Part shown: piece by piece, positions 44,823 to 57,515 of the stretch
How the letters are laid out: the number at the start of each line of letters is the position of its first letter
Position numbering within the stretch: position 1 is the first letter of the stretch
Origin: Cryptomeria japonica
Taxonomy: Eukaryota > Streptophyta > Pinopsida > Cupressales > Cupressaceae
Length of the DNA stretch: 64,000 nt
NCBI RefSeq assembly: GCF_030272615.1
Contig: NC_081407.1
Span: 440,725,213-440,789,212 of the forward strand
Direction: 5' to 3'
Made by a program: the position numbers and the translations under genes
Notes under the pieces: generated by a model
The model's database searches: none
Seen by the model: the letters and a program-made list of their open reading frames with translations, nothing else
Told to the model about the DNA's origin: nothing

Positions 44823-45189
44823 CACTTCTTCAGATTTGAGGCGATTCATTGATAATGATGAGGTGGTTTAATCGATACCTTTAATTTATAGTTTTAAAAC
44901 CATGTCCATATTAACACACCCCTGCTGAGTGCAATGGGTAGCTGAATTCTTGCTGAAAGTGCATATGTTGGTTGAAGTGACTGGAGTGGCTTGGTACTTT
45001 GATATTTGGGATTACATCTTCTCAAGGATTCTTACTCTTGATAAGCCTCCCATTCTTCAGTTGGTTATGTGCTTCTCCAATTCAGATTTAGACCCGGATC
45101 TTGATCTTGAGGAGGAAGACAATGATAGGGATGATGATAATGATGTTGATTATGACGAGCAGGATCTCAAATCCGAGGAGGAAGACTAG
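44823..45189 (+). pseudogene. Unknown gene, 3' part, split by a retrotransposon
   Basis: Taking out the element and one ATCCC lets the frame of 37922-38247 continue without a shift. Text: SSDLRRFIDNDEVV, stop, and after one more stop QWVAEFLLKVHMLVEVTGVA. The end is strongly acidic (LDLEEEDNDRDDDNDVDYDE) and closes with TAG at 45187. Total about 231 codons with five internal stops. I do not recognise the family. The strongly acidic C-terminal region is shared with the equally unknown gene at 62447-63001. Confidence 0.6.
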
Positions 45190-45363
45190 ACCAGCCCCCT
45201 GCCTACAACCACTCTTCTTTTCTCTCCATCTTTTTTCATTTTATCAAGAAGACATGAAGGCCTAAGAGCCTATTTTGCATTATAAATATATAAAGAAACC
45301 TCTATAATATAAAGACAACTTCACTTTGTGATTTCATCATGGTTTCTTTGGACTGAAAAATAT

Positions 45364-46164
45364 TGTTAGGATTCCCAAAGATATTGAGAGGGGGTGGTGA
45401 ATCAGTATCTGAATGGTATATTAATTTTCTTAACTTATAACATGAAAAGTATATCAAAACTGTGTACCGATAAACCAAAAATAATGCAGTAAATAAGAAT
45501 AGCAACCACAACATAAGAGACACACCATAACACAATATTTTTATGAGGAAACCCAGTGTGGGAAAAACCTTGGTGGGATTTGTGACCTACAATATTCACT
45601 TACTAACCAATAAGAGAATATCACTGCTTACAATAGGGGCCTGCACATGCAGGAAGGCCAAGTACCTAGAGCTCACTGCTCAATTACAAAGAAGTCACAT
45701 TGACTTACAAATGGATTATACAAATCCAATGTCTTTTACTGCTTCAGATTAGCATCTACTATGCCATATTCAATACTGGTTTAAGCTCTGCAATATACAT
45801 AAACCCTTTTCCCAATAATTCACACATTAGGTCTGCTATATTCTTTTCATACTTCTCATTCTTCACATTCTTTGCATTCTAAATGATCTATAATGATCTC
45901 ATACATATATGAGTCATATTACAATCTGCCAAGTCATCTTACAAAAGATTGTATAATTAATTACAAAATATATTTATACAAAATTCTTGTCGGCCATGGT
46001 ACCGGTAATCTTTCTTTTGGTACAGGTGATTTGTATGCAGGTCTAGGGTCTGCCGGTGTCAGTGCCTATGTTTGCCTGTCGGTATCACATGATTGTAAGG
46101 TTGCCATCAATGACAATACCTTCAATCACCTACAATTTCTCATTGGAGTGTGCATTTGCCAACA
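45364..46164 (-). repeat. Solo LTR related to the 6.6 kb element
   Basis: 801 bp running from TGTTAGGATTCCCAAAGATA to GTGTGCATTTGCCAACA on +. It is alignable along its length with 38248-39037 but much more diverged. No interior or partner follows. Flanks AATAT (45359-45363) and ATTAT (46165-46169) match at four of five bases, fitting an old target duplication. Confidence 0.85.
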
Positions 46165-46298
46165 ATTATTGCTTTAATTTTCTTTTGCATTGACTTGGTT
46201 CAAACATAAATTAAAAGGGAAAATAATTAAGACAAAAGACCTCCAAAGAATAGAAAGCACCCTATTTACAATATTTACATACAACATAAGGATAAGAT

Positions 46299-46619
46299 TT
46301 AATAAAATACCTTGAGGTGGATCCCATTCGCTGGGATCCCTAACAACTCACCTTGCGAGTCCTCTAACACAAGAGCGTTAAAACCCCTGCATTCAACAAT
46401 GCAGAATGGGCCTTCCCATAGATTGTCAAATTTAGCATGATGTCCCAGCTGAGCACCACACTCATTGTATTTTAGGACCATGTCCCCTAGTTTAAAACCA
46501 AGGTCTAAACTCTTTCTATAGAACCATCTTTTGATGATTTGTTGGTGGTTTTGGAGAGACTCAAAGGCAACCTCCCTTTCTTCTTGAAGCTCCATGAGCT
46601 CTACCAGTCTTACTTCCAT
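46299..46619 (-). pseudogene. Ty3/gypsy pol C-terminal scrap
   Basis: 106 codons: RLVELMELQEEREVAFESLQ, then FKLGDMVLKYNECGAQLGHH, KFDNLWEGPFCIVECRGFNA and LLGIPANGIHLKVFY, then stop. This is the C-terminal part of Ty3-type integrase, with the GDLVL...KF..LW.GP.. pattern and a GIHLK end. It starts abruptly at 46619 where unrelated LTR-like sequence begins, so it is truncated. Domain type differs from the Tat element at 1-1841. Confidence 0.85.
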
Positions 46620-46624
46620 AGTCT

Positions 46625-47903
46625 CATTTTATTCCAGTTCAATAGAATTCAGGAGTTTTAGTGCTAGAATATCTAATGAGATCGGGGAATGTGCTCTTGG
46701 AAATTTGGAAGAATTGATTATGTGTTGCATTGATGTTAACACTACCTGTTTTGCTATCTACCATGTTTCGGTAGAGTGGTTGGGTTATGATGTTGATCTA
46801 GAGACCTTCTCCGATATGTTCTAGCTTGTGGAATTGGTTTAGATTAGTTATTTATGTGTTCCTGATGCGTATCACATTTAGTTGGTTCGGGATTTGATGA
46901 TTTGGAAGCTATCATTTGTTCTAGTAAGTCTTTTGGTTACCAGTAAGGGCTTTACCGATAGAACTTTGTTGAAGATATTTTGATGAATCCGCTAAGTGGT
47001 GTTGGTGCAACTTCTAGAAGGTTATCAGGATGTTGATGGTTATCATGTTCATGTTCCAATTGATCGGTGGTGTTTCATTTGGTTGATGGCAACCTATTTT
47101 GGGTCTGGACCTAATGTTATTCTACTAGGTTATGGACCGGTTTATGTAATGTTCTGGTTGATGCTCCCGATGTGTTACTAGTTGGATTTATTGTTTGGAT
47201 TATGTTGTTTCAGTCTTAGGCCGACTTGGTTTATCATTAGTTTATGGGATTATGTAATGAATTTATTGTATTATCTTTTAGGTGACTGACCTAATTGTTT
47301 AGGTCTCGGGTTGGTATAAATATGATGTAATATCTTTCTAGATCATGGTATGTGGGTTATGGGATTATCTGTGTGCAAATAAAGTTGTAATCATATGCAG
47401 AGGTTTTGGTCGATCATAGGTGATCGAATTGGGTTTGTGTAAGAGGTTTAAGACCTTCGGTATTGAGCTTAACCAAAATGGTACTCAGGCATAGAAGATT
47501 CTATTCTTGCAGTTTATTCATCTTTCTGGGTTGTAGTTTGGATTTCTTTTGTAGTCAATGAGGATCTCTTATGATGAGTAGTGCACTCTACGCTATTGGC
47601 CTTCCTTCATGTGCAAGCCCCTCTTATTGTAATCACATACTTACTACATGTATTATATGATTGTGGGTAGGCTTCCCACCATGGTTTTTCCCTTTACCGG
47701 GTTTTCCATGTACAAATCTTGGTGTTATGTGTTGTGGATGGTTGGTAACTGGTCTATGATTTATGTTTGTGCTTAATTGTTATATCTTGTTTTTCAGTAT
47801 TTGGTTTATGCATTCTGGTAAAAGGTTTTATGTGTTTAAAGTTTCATAATCTATTGACAACTGATTTGCCCCCCCTCTTAGTTGTCCACTGATTATCATA
47901 ACA
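46625..47903 (+). repeat. 5' LTR of a Copia element (left edge uncertain)
   Basis: Ends ATTATCATAACA at 47903, one to two bases before a Met-type primer site. A TATA box and a polyadenylation signal lie in the expected order. The left end is not resolved; it lies between 46620 and about 46740 (TGTTAACAC at 46734 is one candidate). Confidence 0.7.
47315..47322 (+). promoter_or_regulatory. TATA box of the Copia LTR
   Basis: TATAAATA in GGTTGGTATAAATATGATG. A polyadenylation signal AATAAA follows at 47378-47383, so the R region would begin about 47345. Confidence 0.65.
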
Positions 47904-47905
47904 AT

Positions 47906-47917
47906 TGGTATTAGAGC
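47906..47917 (+). promoter_or_regulatory. Primer binding site of the Copia element
   Basis: TGGTATTAGAGC, one base different from the initiator tRNA-Met site TGGTATCAGAGC, placed right after the LTR end. Confidence 0.85.
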
Positions 47918-47959
47918 TTGGTCCTCTCTGAAGAAGCTTAACTGGTTGAGAAAGATCCT

Positions 47960-48382
47960 ATGGCATCTAATAGTTCATTTGCATTTGTTTTCCAGAGAGA
48001 AACCCCTAAGCTTGATTCAACAAATTACAGAGTATGGAAGATTTAGATGGAGACTCATTTGAGGTGTACTGGGAAAGAGATTTGGGAGATCACTGAAAAA
48101 GGCTATACTCCTTATAATCCGGCATCTGGAAATCCTCCTTCAACACACTTGGATAAGAACATTGAAAATGACTATAGAGCTAGAGAAGCACTCTTGAGTG
48201 CACTTTTTGATCAACAAATAATGGGATTAACTAAACAATCATCTATAAAGGCTGTATGGGATAAGTTGGAGACTATAAATGAAGGTGACCCTACTATTAA
48301 AATTCTAAACTTGATGGTTACCGGGTGAGGTATGAGAACTTAAAGATGGAAGAAGATGAAAGGATTACTACTTTTATGGAAA
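47960..48382 (+). pseudogene. Copia gag, N-terminal part, truncated
   Basis: Starts MASNSSFAFVFQRETPKLDS, then TNYRVWK, a TAG at 48044, then MGLTKQSSIKAVWDKLETIN. The pattern 'N Y . . W K . . M E . . L' and 'A . . . W D K L' is that of the UBN2/DUF4219 gag region of plant Copia elements. Near 48315 the frame shifts to KLDGYRVRYENLKMEEDERI, followed by TTFMERV. It stops at 48382, where the CACTA copy 2 sequence starts. Confidence 0.88.
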
Positions 48383-48399
48383 GAGTTACATTAATAAAA

Positions 48400-50480
48400 G
48401 GTTACATTATTCAATACACTAATTGCAATTAAATTTGTTTAAAGGAATAATAGTGGTCCTCTCTACCTGATGGGGGGACATCACATTCTTGATGTTGTCT
48501 ACCATGATCATGCTCCACTTGTTCACCATGCTCTACATGATCTAAAATAAAAACAAAAAAGGTTACATTAATTACTGCACAAATTTCAATTAAAGATGTT
48601 TAATTGTATTAATAATTACATTAAAAAAATGTATAGCACATGAATACCTTCAATACCGAGATGCACACCATGACCTTCATCATGTGAAGGTTGTGTTCCA
48701 CCCTTAGCAGGTTGCATTCCAATGCCATGTGCATTGTTATGATTGCTTGCTTATTTAAAACAAATATAGTCACTTTATGTTGGAAATTAACATCGAATAG
48801 ATTATTGCTCAAGTATTCAATTTTAAATAATTTTTATTTAGCTTATTTACCTGTATGAAATATGCATTAGAATCTTGTTTTTTCCCCACTTAATTCTCTT
48901 AGGCATTCAACCATAGCTCCATAGCCTTGCTGGAAGGCAATTTTCATGTCATCTTTTGTGGGCGCTCTATTGAATTCAGAGCACTGCATTTTTGCTTAAT
49001 ATCATGAATTTTGCTTCTATTGTTTGATTAAAAAAAATGTTTGAAATTAATTATTTTGATGCGATATTTCATTTATTGATACTTACAATTTGTGCAACAA
49101 CTTTCATATAACTTCCAGAGCCAAATTTGTGTTGCCTATGCTTTTCTAGTCTTGCCTTAATTGCCTTCGATGTATCAGGCAGCCTTTGAAAAATTTGAAA
49201 TATGTTAGATTATGTAAATATAAAGAGTAATTAGTACTTAATTACATTGTTAATAGTATCACATATCTTCCTTCGCCCGGTGGTGTATGTCCTTTTCTCT
49301 TTTCAACTTTCTCCTTTCCATCTGAAACCAGGTCCTCTTACTCTCTCTCTAGAATCATGGGGGGACACTCATACTTTCTGTTCTTCTCTAAATGTATCCT
49401 ATATTGGTCCCTCACATACTTTAGATATGTGCTATCTTTCTGAAGGACCTTGGTTTTGTTGAATGTGTCATTTCCGAGCAACACAACCAAACAGTTTATT
49501 AGTTCATCTTTTAATGTTTGATTTTAGGCATTCCATTGTGTACATATGGTGGGCCTGAAGATCTCTAGTGTAATATCATTTAGATGTTTATAAAAAACAT
49601 CATTGCCTACAAAAAAATCATGGGATCATTAGTCCAAAATGAGTGATCAATAAGTAAATTACAATTGGACTATATATAATAATAATTTTTAAGTACCTAG
49701 AACCTTCTCTATCTTTATGGGAACAAGATCATCGGTCACCACAAATGTGATTGGCAATGTTCCCATACTAGTAATACAGGAAGATCCAGGAAATGTTGCT
49801 AAAATATCACCACTAGTGGCCTTTACACCCCTAGGTACATGTCTTGCTGCACTGGTAGGTGCAGTACTCGATGACTGCATGCTGCATGTTTTTGACATTG
49901 CAGTCGACAAGATAGGCATGAATGATGGGGTTGGATGAGGTGGTGAATGCACAAGAACATGGACAACACCTGAAGATCAATACATTAACTATACAATACA
50001 TTAAATATATGAGCAATAACATATTAATAAAAGGACAGGAACATGTAAAAATATGAATTGGTGTATGCACAAAACATGGTCATCACTTGAACTACCTAGA
50101 GTACCCTAATCATGGCCACCAGCTTCATGAGGACGCAAAAATTCCTATAAAAAACAACATGTACATATGTTAGTTCATGACATAAAAGAGTATAAAATAT
50201 AAACCATGAATGAACTTATGTTATAATTAAAGATTTCATGACTGCTTACTTGCAAGTTTTGTGCTCACTCTATCAATTGTTTCACCCTCTCTTGTATCTC
50301 ATCAATTTGAGGGACTATGAATAACAATTTAAGAATTTCTTTATTATTTTTTATTGCGTCTTTCTTATCATTTCAGCATAGTTTGTGGAATATGCGATGT
50401 CATCATCGCATAATAGTGAGTCCACCTCTGTATCGATGTTCTCAGCTACTGTAGGTGCCTTTCCCTGAACATCCATCTGT
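48400..50480 (-). pseudogene. Second CACTA protein (TNPA/Transposase_24-like), copy 2
   Basis: The same exons as in copy 1: one with SGDILATFPGSSCITSMGTL and then FVVTDDLVPIKIEKVLG (to about 49695), and one with FVGNDVFYKHLNDITLEIF (from about 49615), then TLKDELINCLVVLLGNDTFN and YLKYVRDQYRIHLEKNRKYE. Splice points are shared with copy 1. Internal stops are present. Changes between the copies keep the reading frame over most exon text, while the introns differ more. Confidence 0.7.
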
Positions 50481-50819
50481 GACAAGAATATTAGTAACAC
50501 TATAAAAATTAATCCAAAATCCTAAAGAAAAGAACATAATAATATAACATTTTGCTTGTATCTAATTTGTACAATTACAATGAGGTTTACTTGCTCAGTA
50601 AAAGTGCCCAGAGCTACATCTCGGTCTATGCTATGTGTTGGATCAATGTCGTGCTGTGACAAAAATTATATATAAAAGAACATTAGTAAAATGAAACCAA
50701 TAGACCTACCAAAAAAACTTAATAATAAAATGGTATATTGGAATCATTAATTGGAGGTTGGTTTAAATGGTATATTGGAGTCATTAATTGGAGGTTGGTT
50801 TAAATGGTATATATAAGTA

Positions 50820-51345
50820 TGTACCACCCCCATGATAGTAACTTTGTTTGTATCTATGTGATTCAAATTGTAATTGATTAGCAACTCTTCCCCTACATTT
50901 ATTTATTTTATCGCACATACGAATACATAGTTTCCCTTGTGCGCATCGAATATGTAATTGGGTTCCCTATAAGTTGACCCAAGTCATGTAATGTTTATAA
51001 AACCTAAAATATTCCTTATTTCTTTTGCCCTTCCATCAATGCACGCAGCCACTCTTTTACTTTGATCATTATCTTTTAGCTATATATAATTTGCTAACAG
51101 TGCATACCTATGAATACTTCATTTATATCGAACTAACTCCATCCAATTTTTGTAATTGTAACAAGGTCCGACATACTGCATCAATTCAACATCTTTTTTG
51201 TAATAGACCCTTATGTCATCCATGAAAAATAGGCCCAAACCATGTAATGTCGATGGTGCTATGTGATATATCCTCTTGTTAACAAAAAAAATAGTGTTTA
51301 TTAGAGGAAGTTCCTTGGGCACCCATTGTTTCTATAGATGTTTAT
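50820..51345 (-). pseudogene. SET-domain gene, copy 2
   Basis: Reads WVPKELPLINTIFFVNKRIY, then HIAPSTLHGLGLFFMDDIRV, then KKDVELMQYVGPCYNYKNWM. Beyond a shift come SKRVAACIDGRAKEIRNIL and GFINIT, then FVCAIK, stop, INVGEELLINYNLNHIDTNK. These are the opening HGLGLF, the YVGP...W region, the middle GFINS region and the GEEL end of a SET domain. Copy 2 has fewer changes in the opening part than copy 1 (no stop there). The basic N-terminus lies beyond the inserted element at 60165-60345. Predicted ancestral role: lysine methyltransferase-like; activity cannot be judged. Confidence 0.8.
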
Positions 51346-51393
51346 ACCTCAAGGGAACCTCAATGTTGCCTATGCTCTCATCATCATAAGAAA

Positions 51394-54019
51394 TGTTAAA
51401 CACAAGATGCCACTAAGAGGGGGGAGTGAATCAATGGTTTCTAAATTCTTAACCCTTTTAACTCCAAGAGAGATTACCACTTACCAACCTAAGGACCAAG
51501 AAAACCTACTGGTAAGATAAAACAAGACAACACAATTCAACCACATAAGGGGCACATCACATAACACCGATATATACGAGGAAAACCCAAGATGGGAAAA
51601 ACCTTGGTGAGAAATGCTACTGGAGTCTACTGCTCCAATCCAACCTCACAATGAAACATTGGTTACAATATTTAGGGCACCAAACGAAGGAGCACCACCC
51701 ATGCTTTTAGGGAACCAACCCAAGGATTACCAACCCCTAATTTAGAGAACCAACCCAAGGAGAACCAACCCCTGCACCACGCTCCAACTCAGTGATCTAC
51801 AATGAACATTATCAAATACAAAAGTAATAATCTCATAACAAGTGAATCTTGTAACCACTGAATACACTTCATCCTACTAGTTTTATTTCTCCTCTGCCTT
51901 ACCAGTTGATTCCTCCTCTTCCTTCTATCACTCTGCCTCTGTTGTATTCATAGCCAGTTTTCTATCCTCTCCTTTCTTCTTCTCACTTTCTCTATCTGCT
52001 TACATTCATCTACTGCTACAAATACACTAGTTCAGACTCTACTAGTTGTTTGTCTCTGCAATTGGTCACCGATTGCCTATTCTCTCTGTCTCTTCTCCTT
52101 CTTCTCTTCTTATGGTCTTCTAACTCTCTTCCGACACTCACTCTCAAGAATCTTCCTATTGGTTCTACCACCACTGGTTGTCTTCACTGATACACTTGTA
52201 GTTTTACCAGTTTCTCTAACCTTTCCAATTAAGCCTCTGCTACACCCTCTCACCAGTTGCACCTCCAACACATAGTCTATATGATCTTTGATAAAGTATC
52301 TGACTGGTTGGATCTTTTCTTCTCTTTCATAGTCCACTCTTCAACATCTGACACTTAATCTTTTGGCATCATCATCAATCCCCTTTGGTCTTGAATCGAC
52401 ATATTTATACCTAATTTTTCCTTCCATGATTGACATTCAAACTTCTGGCATGCTGGGGTTCCTTCATCGACCTTGAGGCAAACCAAATCCAATCAGATCT
52501 CCTTCTAGAGAACAACAAACTACAATGGATCAATCAAACTCCACCAATCCCACTGCATCCAGAACACGTTTGCCATATTTGGCAAACACAACAACCTGCA
52601 CTTGTCAAACACCTTGAAGAAATCACACAGATAGATTAACCTACTCCGATCAACATCTGGACAAACTAAATCGATCATGATGGCAATGAATCTGATCTCT
52701 GAGCTCACATCTATCTCAAGCCGCACCCTTCTTCTCTCAACACATGATTCATGCTATCGATATTAATGTCAACCAATCACCACTTACCTCACCAACAATG
52801 CATGGTCCATTGGTTTGACACTTAGACTCCACGTGGAATCTCTATTGGTATCCATCTCTTCTAAGCCATCTAAGTCAGTTCAGACAAGATCATTGACCAA
52901 CCACACAAACAGGTTCATACCTACTAGTTCTCTAACCCCTCCAGTTATACCCTAACTGGTCTACCTTCAAACCTGCACTTTGCTTCTCTTCTGGTGGAGC
53001 ACCTAAACCAATCAATTCTCATGTCAAACCATAACATACTCATCTTCATTAGATAGGAGACCTTTCACTTCTGCAATTTTTCTCTCACCGGTGGACAAGC
53101 TTACCAATAACCACCTTGATGACACCATGTCATCAATCTTCAACGGTCTCCATCTTCAATCCAGTTGCACTCTCTATCTGCAACTACTTCAACTTTGCCT
53201 TCTTTATCAATAGACCGATTCTCCTATCAACTAGTTTGTCAGAGTGACAAACCTATCCTTCCTTCTCAGTAACGGCAACTCATCATAGCTACCCTTGCTG
53301 ATCCAGTGCACATCTCTAATTTCATGCACCTAAGGCAACTTAGTGTTTCACCAGTTCATTTGGTGTGAGCCTTCAATTATCTGCCTTTAACTCTTGGAAC
53401 AACCTATCCCAGAGAGATGTAATGCATTTCATGCATGTCAGGGGATGAGTTCCACTTATCGATGGGAGTGGATCCTTATCATCTCATTCTATATCCATCA
53501 TTGCACTAATATGCCTTAGCTGACATTGAGTAGATACATCTTCAATTAGGCACATGTGATCCAGTTGGGCACACTCACTATTAGTCTTCTCTTCATCATG
53601 TGATATCTTCTTCATCCGGTAACTGCATCTTTATCTGGTGGGAGTCCTTCTATTTCACACCCAAATATCCAATAGCATACCGGTTTCCACTTCTTCATTA
53701 TCTCACCCTGCTTGCTCACTTTCTGGTTGGCAACAATGCACTACCAACATATCACTTACCAATTGTTATCCAATACCGGTCTCCAATCCTTATGTCTTCA
53801 ACACAAGCCAACACTAACTTGTGTACTGGTGACTCCAATGATCATTATGTGAAATGATATTCTCTTCCTTACTGGTGATAGGCTATACTAGTAACCTTCT
53901 ATACTAGTTGACATCAGTGACACTATTATTGGTTGACATCAATGACAATTATATGAACAATCTCTCATACTGATTGCCATCCTATACTGGTTGACATCAA
54001 TGACAACACAATACCAACA
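51394..54019 (-). repeat. 3' LTR of the gag-only element
   Basis: 2626 bp. In element orientation it starts TGTTGGTATTGTGTTGTC and ends GGCATCTTGTGTTTAACA. Rich in CTGGTT/ACCGGT and ACTAGTT words, with short subrepeats of GGTTGACATCAATGACA near 53900-54005. Three GGAGCACCA / GGAGAACCAACCC phrases recur at 51690-51780. Confidence 0.9.
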
Positions 54020-55590
54020 ATCTCCCCCTTTAGCGTTGATGTCAACACATATAGTATCTGACATACTACAGATTCTCTCTCTCCCCCTTTGTGTGTGCTA
54101 TGGATTCTCACACATGTAGTATCTAACATACTACAAATTCTCTCTCTCCCTTTGACAATAATGGAAAAGAGCACATGTAGGGTTTTTCTCCTCCTTGTCT
54201 CTACCGTGCATAGAGAGATTTTTCTCTCCCCCTTTTTCTCTACCAGATGCTTCTCCTCCTTTGACCATCATACTTTTCATCCTCTCAATCCACATCACTT
54301 GAGATGAAGGTCTCAGACACCAACTGACACCAATGTCTCAGTAACCAAATGTATATACAAACCAGATACCTATTGCATATACAAGTCTGATACCAATTGA
54401 AGGAAAATGTGTCAGTGAATATAATTTACCTATCAACCAGACTGCATCATCTCCCCTTGATATGCAAAAGTTCTTCTGATCCCAATTTTCTAATACCAAG
54501 TGTTGAAGTTGACACTGATACCAATTGTATCTTCTCTAATACCAAATGCATGTTTTTCTAGTACAAGTAACTCTCCCTCTTTGTAGACAACTATCCCGGT
54601 GGTTCAGTTGTGATTTCAATTAAGAACAAATTGGATAGACATTGAAATACCTCACAACCCTGAATTAATGAGCACTTCCAAAGACACAATTATACTAGTA
54701 CAACCATAGACATATTATCTCCCTCTATGTCTAGCAAGTCTTATACAAATAAAAAAAAACATGGCTATGAACTCCCCCTAAGTCATAGATCTCATCTCAT
54801 CTTTTCCTGTCAGGTTCTAAACTGGTTTTCCAAACTACACCTTATACTAGTTGAGCTGTGAATGTGTGATCAATTGATGATCTTTTAGCTCCATTATATC
54901 CACCACAACTTATGACATGATCTTAGATGTACACAATACCATACGACATCTCTATCATGCCAAAAATACGACCGGTTAGCCCATAAAGATGCATGCATAT
55001 AAGATCTACTACCAGGCCAACATATGTCTTTTAGGTCTTTTCCAATATCACCTAAGACATAATCACCTCAAACCATGCTACCAAAGTTATTGCAATGATC
55101 TTGGACATCATTGTCTTACATATACCTGTCAATATCCATACCGATAACATACTGCACATTTCAGTTTCCTACACCGGTCTATTATCACCATCAAAGCATC
55201 TTTCTCTAACTTTGGTCTTCTTGTATTAATTTCTTCTAATCCCTATTGCAAATTAGCCATCCATTGACACATGCAGTAGTGATCCATCTCTCATCTGTAG
55301 GTGTGTAGCCAGGGCAACCACTACACACACTCGCCATCTCATTTCCTTCCTTTATACCGACAACAAATTGTCCTTCCACTTGTCCTATTCCACTGAGGGG
55401 GTGACTGATATAGTCAACTTGCTACTCCCCCTAAGGTCCCGCATCTCCTTTAAGCCTTAGGAGATATCACTTGTGCATTGAATGCATAGTGTCAGTCCAT
55501 GATCCTAGTCTCTTCCTTCTTCTTCCATACCTGCTTGGTTTCATTTTTCTTCCCATTTTCAATCTTGGGAGTAGGTCTTACCTTCTTCTG
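54020..55590. other. Non-coding interior of the gag-only element, where pol would be
   Basis: 1.57 kb between the polypurine tract and gag with no pol motif. It holds a 66-base-spaced duplication (GTATCTGACATACTACAGAT at 54053, GTATCTAACATACTACAAAT at 54119), each followed by TTCTCTCTCTCCC, and repeated 'GATACCAA' phrases at 54320-54545. Confidence 0.7.
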
Positions 55591-57470
55591 TCATTTGGTC
55601 CTTTCTCTACCAGATTCTGCCTCATGACTATAAGCATTGTTGTAGAAGAAATCAATGTTCAAACCAAACACATGATTGGAGGACCTTCTATCAAACGGGT
55701 TTGACCATCTTCTTATGGTCATGCTATTGTAACCAGCTACCAGAACTGGTGGACCACTTGATCTTGTAGGAACAAAACCTCTTCTTCTTTTGTTCCACAT
55801 AGCATTTTGTCTCTCATATGCTCTATACCAATTTTCATATTGAGCATAGCTGCTACACCAACTGTCATGTGACTGAACTTTCACCATTCTGCATTCATGA
55901 CATCTATGCCCAAATCCATTGCAATTATAACATACATAATTTATATTTCTTGAGGCAACAAATGGACTCTTCCTATTATGAATAGGAGTAGATCTATGCA
56001 TGTTTCTACACCTTGAAATACTATGGCCATAAGCATTACTTCTTGGATAGACTATTCTTATTTCTAGACCTCTTTATGCATTCATCTTCCCTATGGCCAT
56101 AATATTTGCAACATAAGTAGTAACTGGTAAATGATGGCATATGACTTACAAATTTATTCTACCATGCATGAGGAGATCTTACTGGTTTAGTATCTCCATT
56201 TCTGCTTCTGTGGGGATGGATTTTGGATTGTCCATGCTTTGCAGTTCTTCCATTTGATCCCTTCTTTTCCCACACTTGCTTTGTCTTGTGGGAAACAAAA
56301 TTTCTTTGTCTTCTACTGGTAGGAGGTATTCTTTGTTGTCTCCTTCTTAGGTTCTTGCTTTTGGTGAAGCTGCCTTCTCCTATCTTTCCTTTTCCTTTTG
56401 GATCAGCTTTGTTCATCCTTCTTGTAGTACCAGTCTTCATTCTAAGCTTCATGCCTTCATCGGTTGTGGTTAGATCAACCTTCTTCCTGGGAGAATTCCA
56501 GACAGTGAAGGTTTGTCCCTTGTTATCTCCATTGGAGGAGACAAACAAAATGTCTTTATGGGGGACACTCTTGCTAGTGGAGCATTCACTGACACCACAT
56601 CCTAATCCACCTGTATCCTTGGAGTGTTTCTGTTGGCTTAACATCTTATCCAAGGCCTCAGTGATGCCATCAAACTAGATTCTTACCTTGAGCTCATCCT
56701 GACATTTCTCAAGGTCATTTCATAGATACTCCATTTCTCCTTCTAGCTACGGATACTCTTTATCCTTTGCCAACATTTTTTAGATTCTTCAAGGCATCCG
56801 ATCAACCGGTTTTATTTCACAACTACAACATTCTTGAACAACTTGTATGCATTCCTCACTCTACTAAGTTCTTCGAGTGCACTTACAAGTTCTCCTTCAA
56901 GATCAACTTTTGCTTCATCTTCTTCTTCATCTTCACTATCACTTCCAACACATCTTGCTGGTAGGATTGATTTGCATGATCACTTTTAGATGTGTGCCTC
57001 TCATTCTCTAACTCTTGAGCCATGAAGAGGTGGGTTCCTTCTTCATCATTGTTGCTCCTTCTAATAGATCTACCTTCACCTGTAGACTCATGTGTTAGAT
57101 TTTTCTTCTTGCTTCCACAAACCAGTTTTGCAGTACTAGACTCATTTCCATAGAGCTTCTTTAATCTATCCCATAACCTCTTTGCCAATTTGCATCTATC
57201 CACTTGTGAGGAAATATCATCTGAGAGCCCATAGAGTATAGCCTTCATTTCTACATCATTGCACCGATATATTCTTTTTGCTTATGAATTGGTGGGAGGA
57301 CTGACTTGACTAGGGAATCCATTTACAATCGACATCCACACATCAAACCCTAAAGAGGATAGGTAGACTTCCATCCTACAACTACAAATATAATAATTTG
57401 AACCATCAAAAACTGGAGTAGGGGTTGACACTAAACAAACCATTGTGCTCAAATACCATAATCTACCCAA
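55591..57470 (-). pseudogene. Copia gag of the gag-only element
   Basis: From 57470 down: PTPVFDGSNYYICSCRMEVY, then LSSLGFDVWMSIVNGF, a stop, then MKAILYGLSDDISSQVDRCK and LAKRLWDRLKKLYG, the UBN2-type gag domain. A charged stretch (QELENERH, KMKKKMKQK) follows. After shifts come a basic region (KGKGKIGEGSFTKSKNLRRR, 56653-56159) and one zinc knuckle CYNCNGFGHRCHEC (about 55935-55895), with a further Cys/His group in the frame-shifted text near 56015-56115. It ends at 55591 after REYA-like charged text. No protease follows. Confidence 0.85.
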
Positions 57471-57500
57471 GCTGGAGAAACTTTATCAACCAGGAACCTA

Positions 57501-57513
57501 GGATTTGATACCA
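57501..57513 (-). promoter_or_regulatory. Primer binding site, altered Met type
   Basis: In element orientation TGGTATCAAATCC follows the LTR after ATT. It matches the first eight bases of the usual TGGTATCAGAGCC, then differs. Confidence 0.75.
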
Positions 57514-57515
57514 AT

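Noticed and set aside
56223-56678. 151-codon + strand hydrophobic frame
   Set aside because: Opposite strand is the basic region of gag; the hydrophobic text is a by-product of Lys/Arg codons read in reverse.
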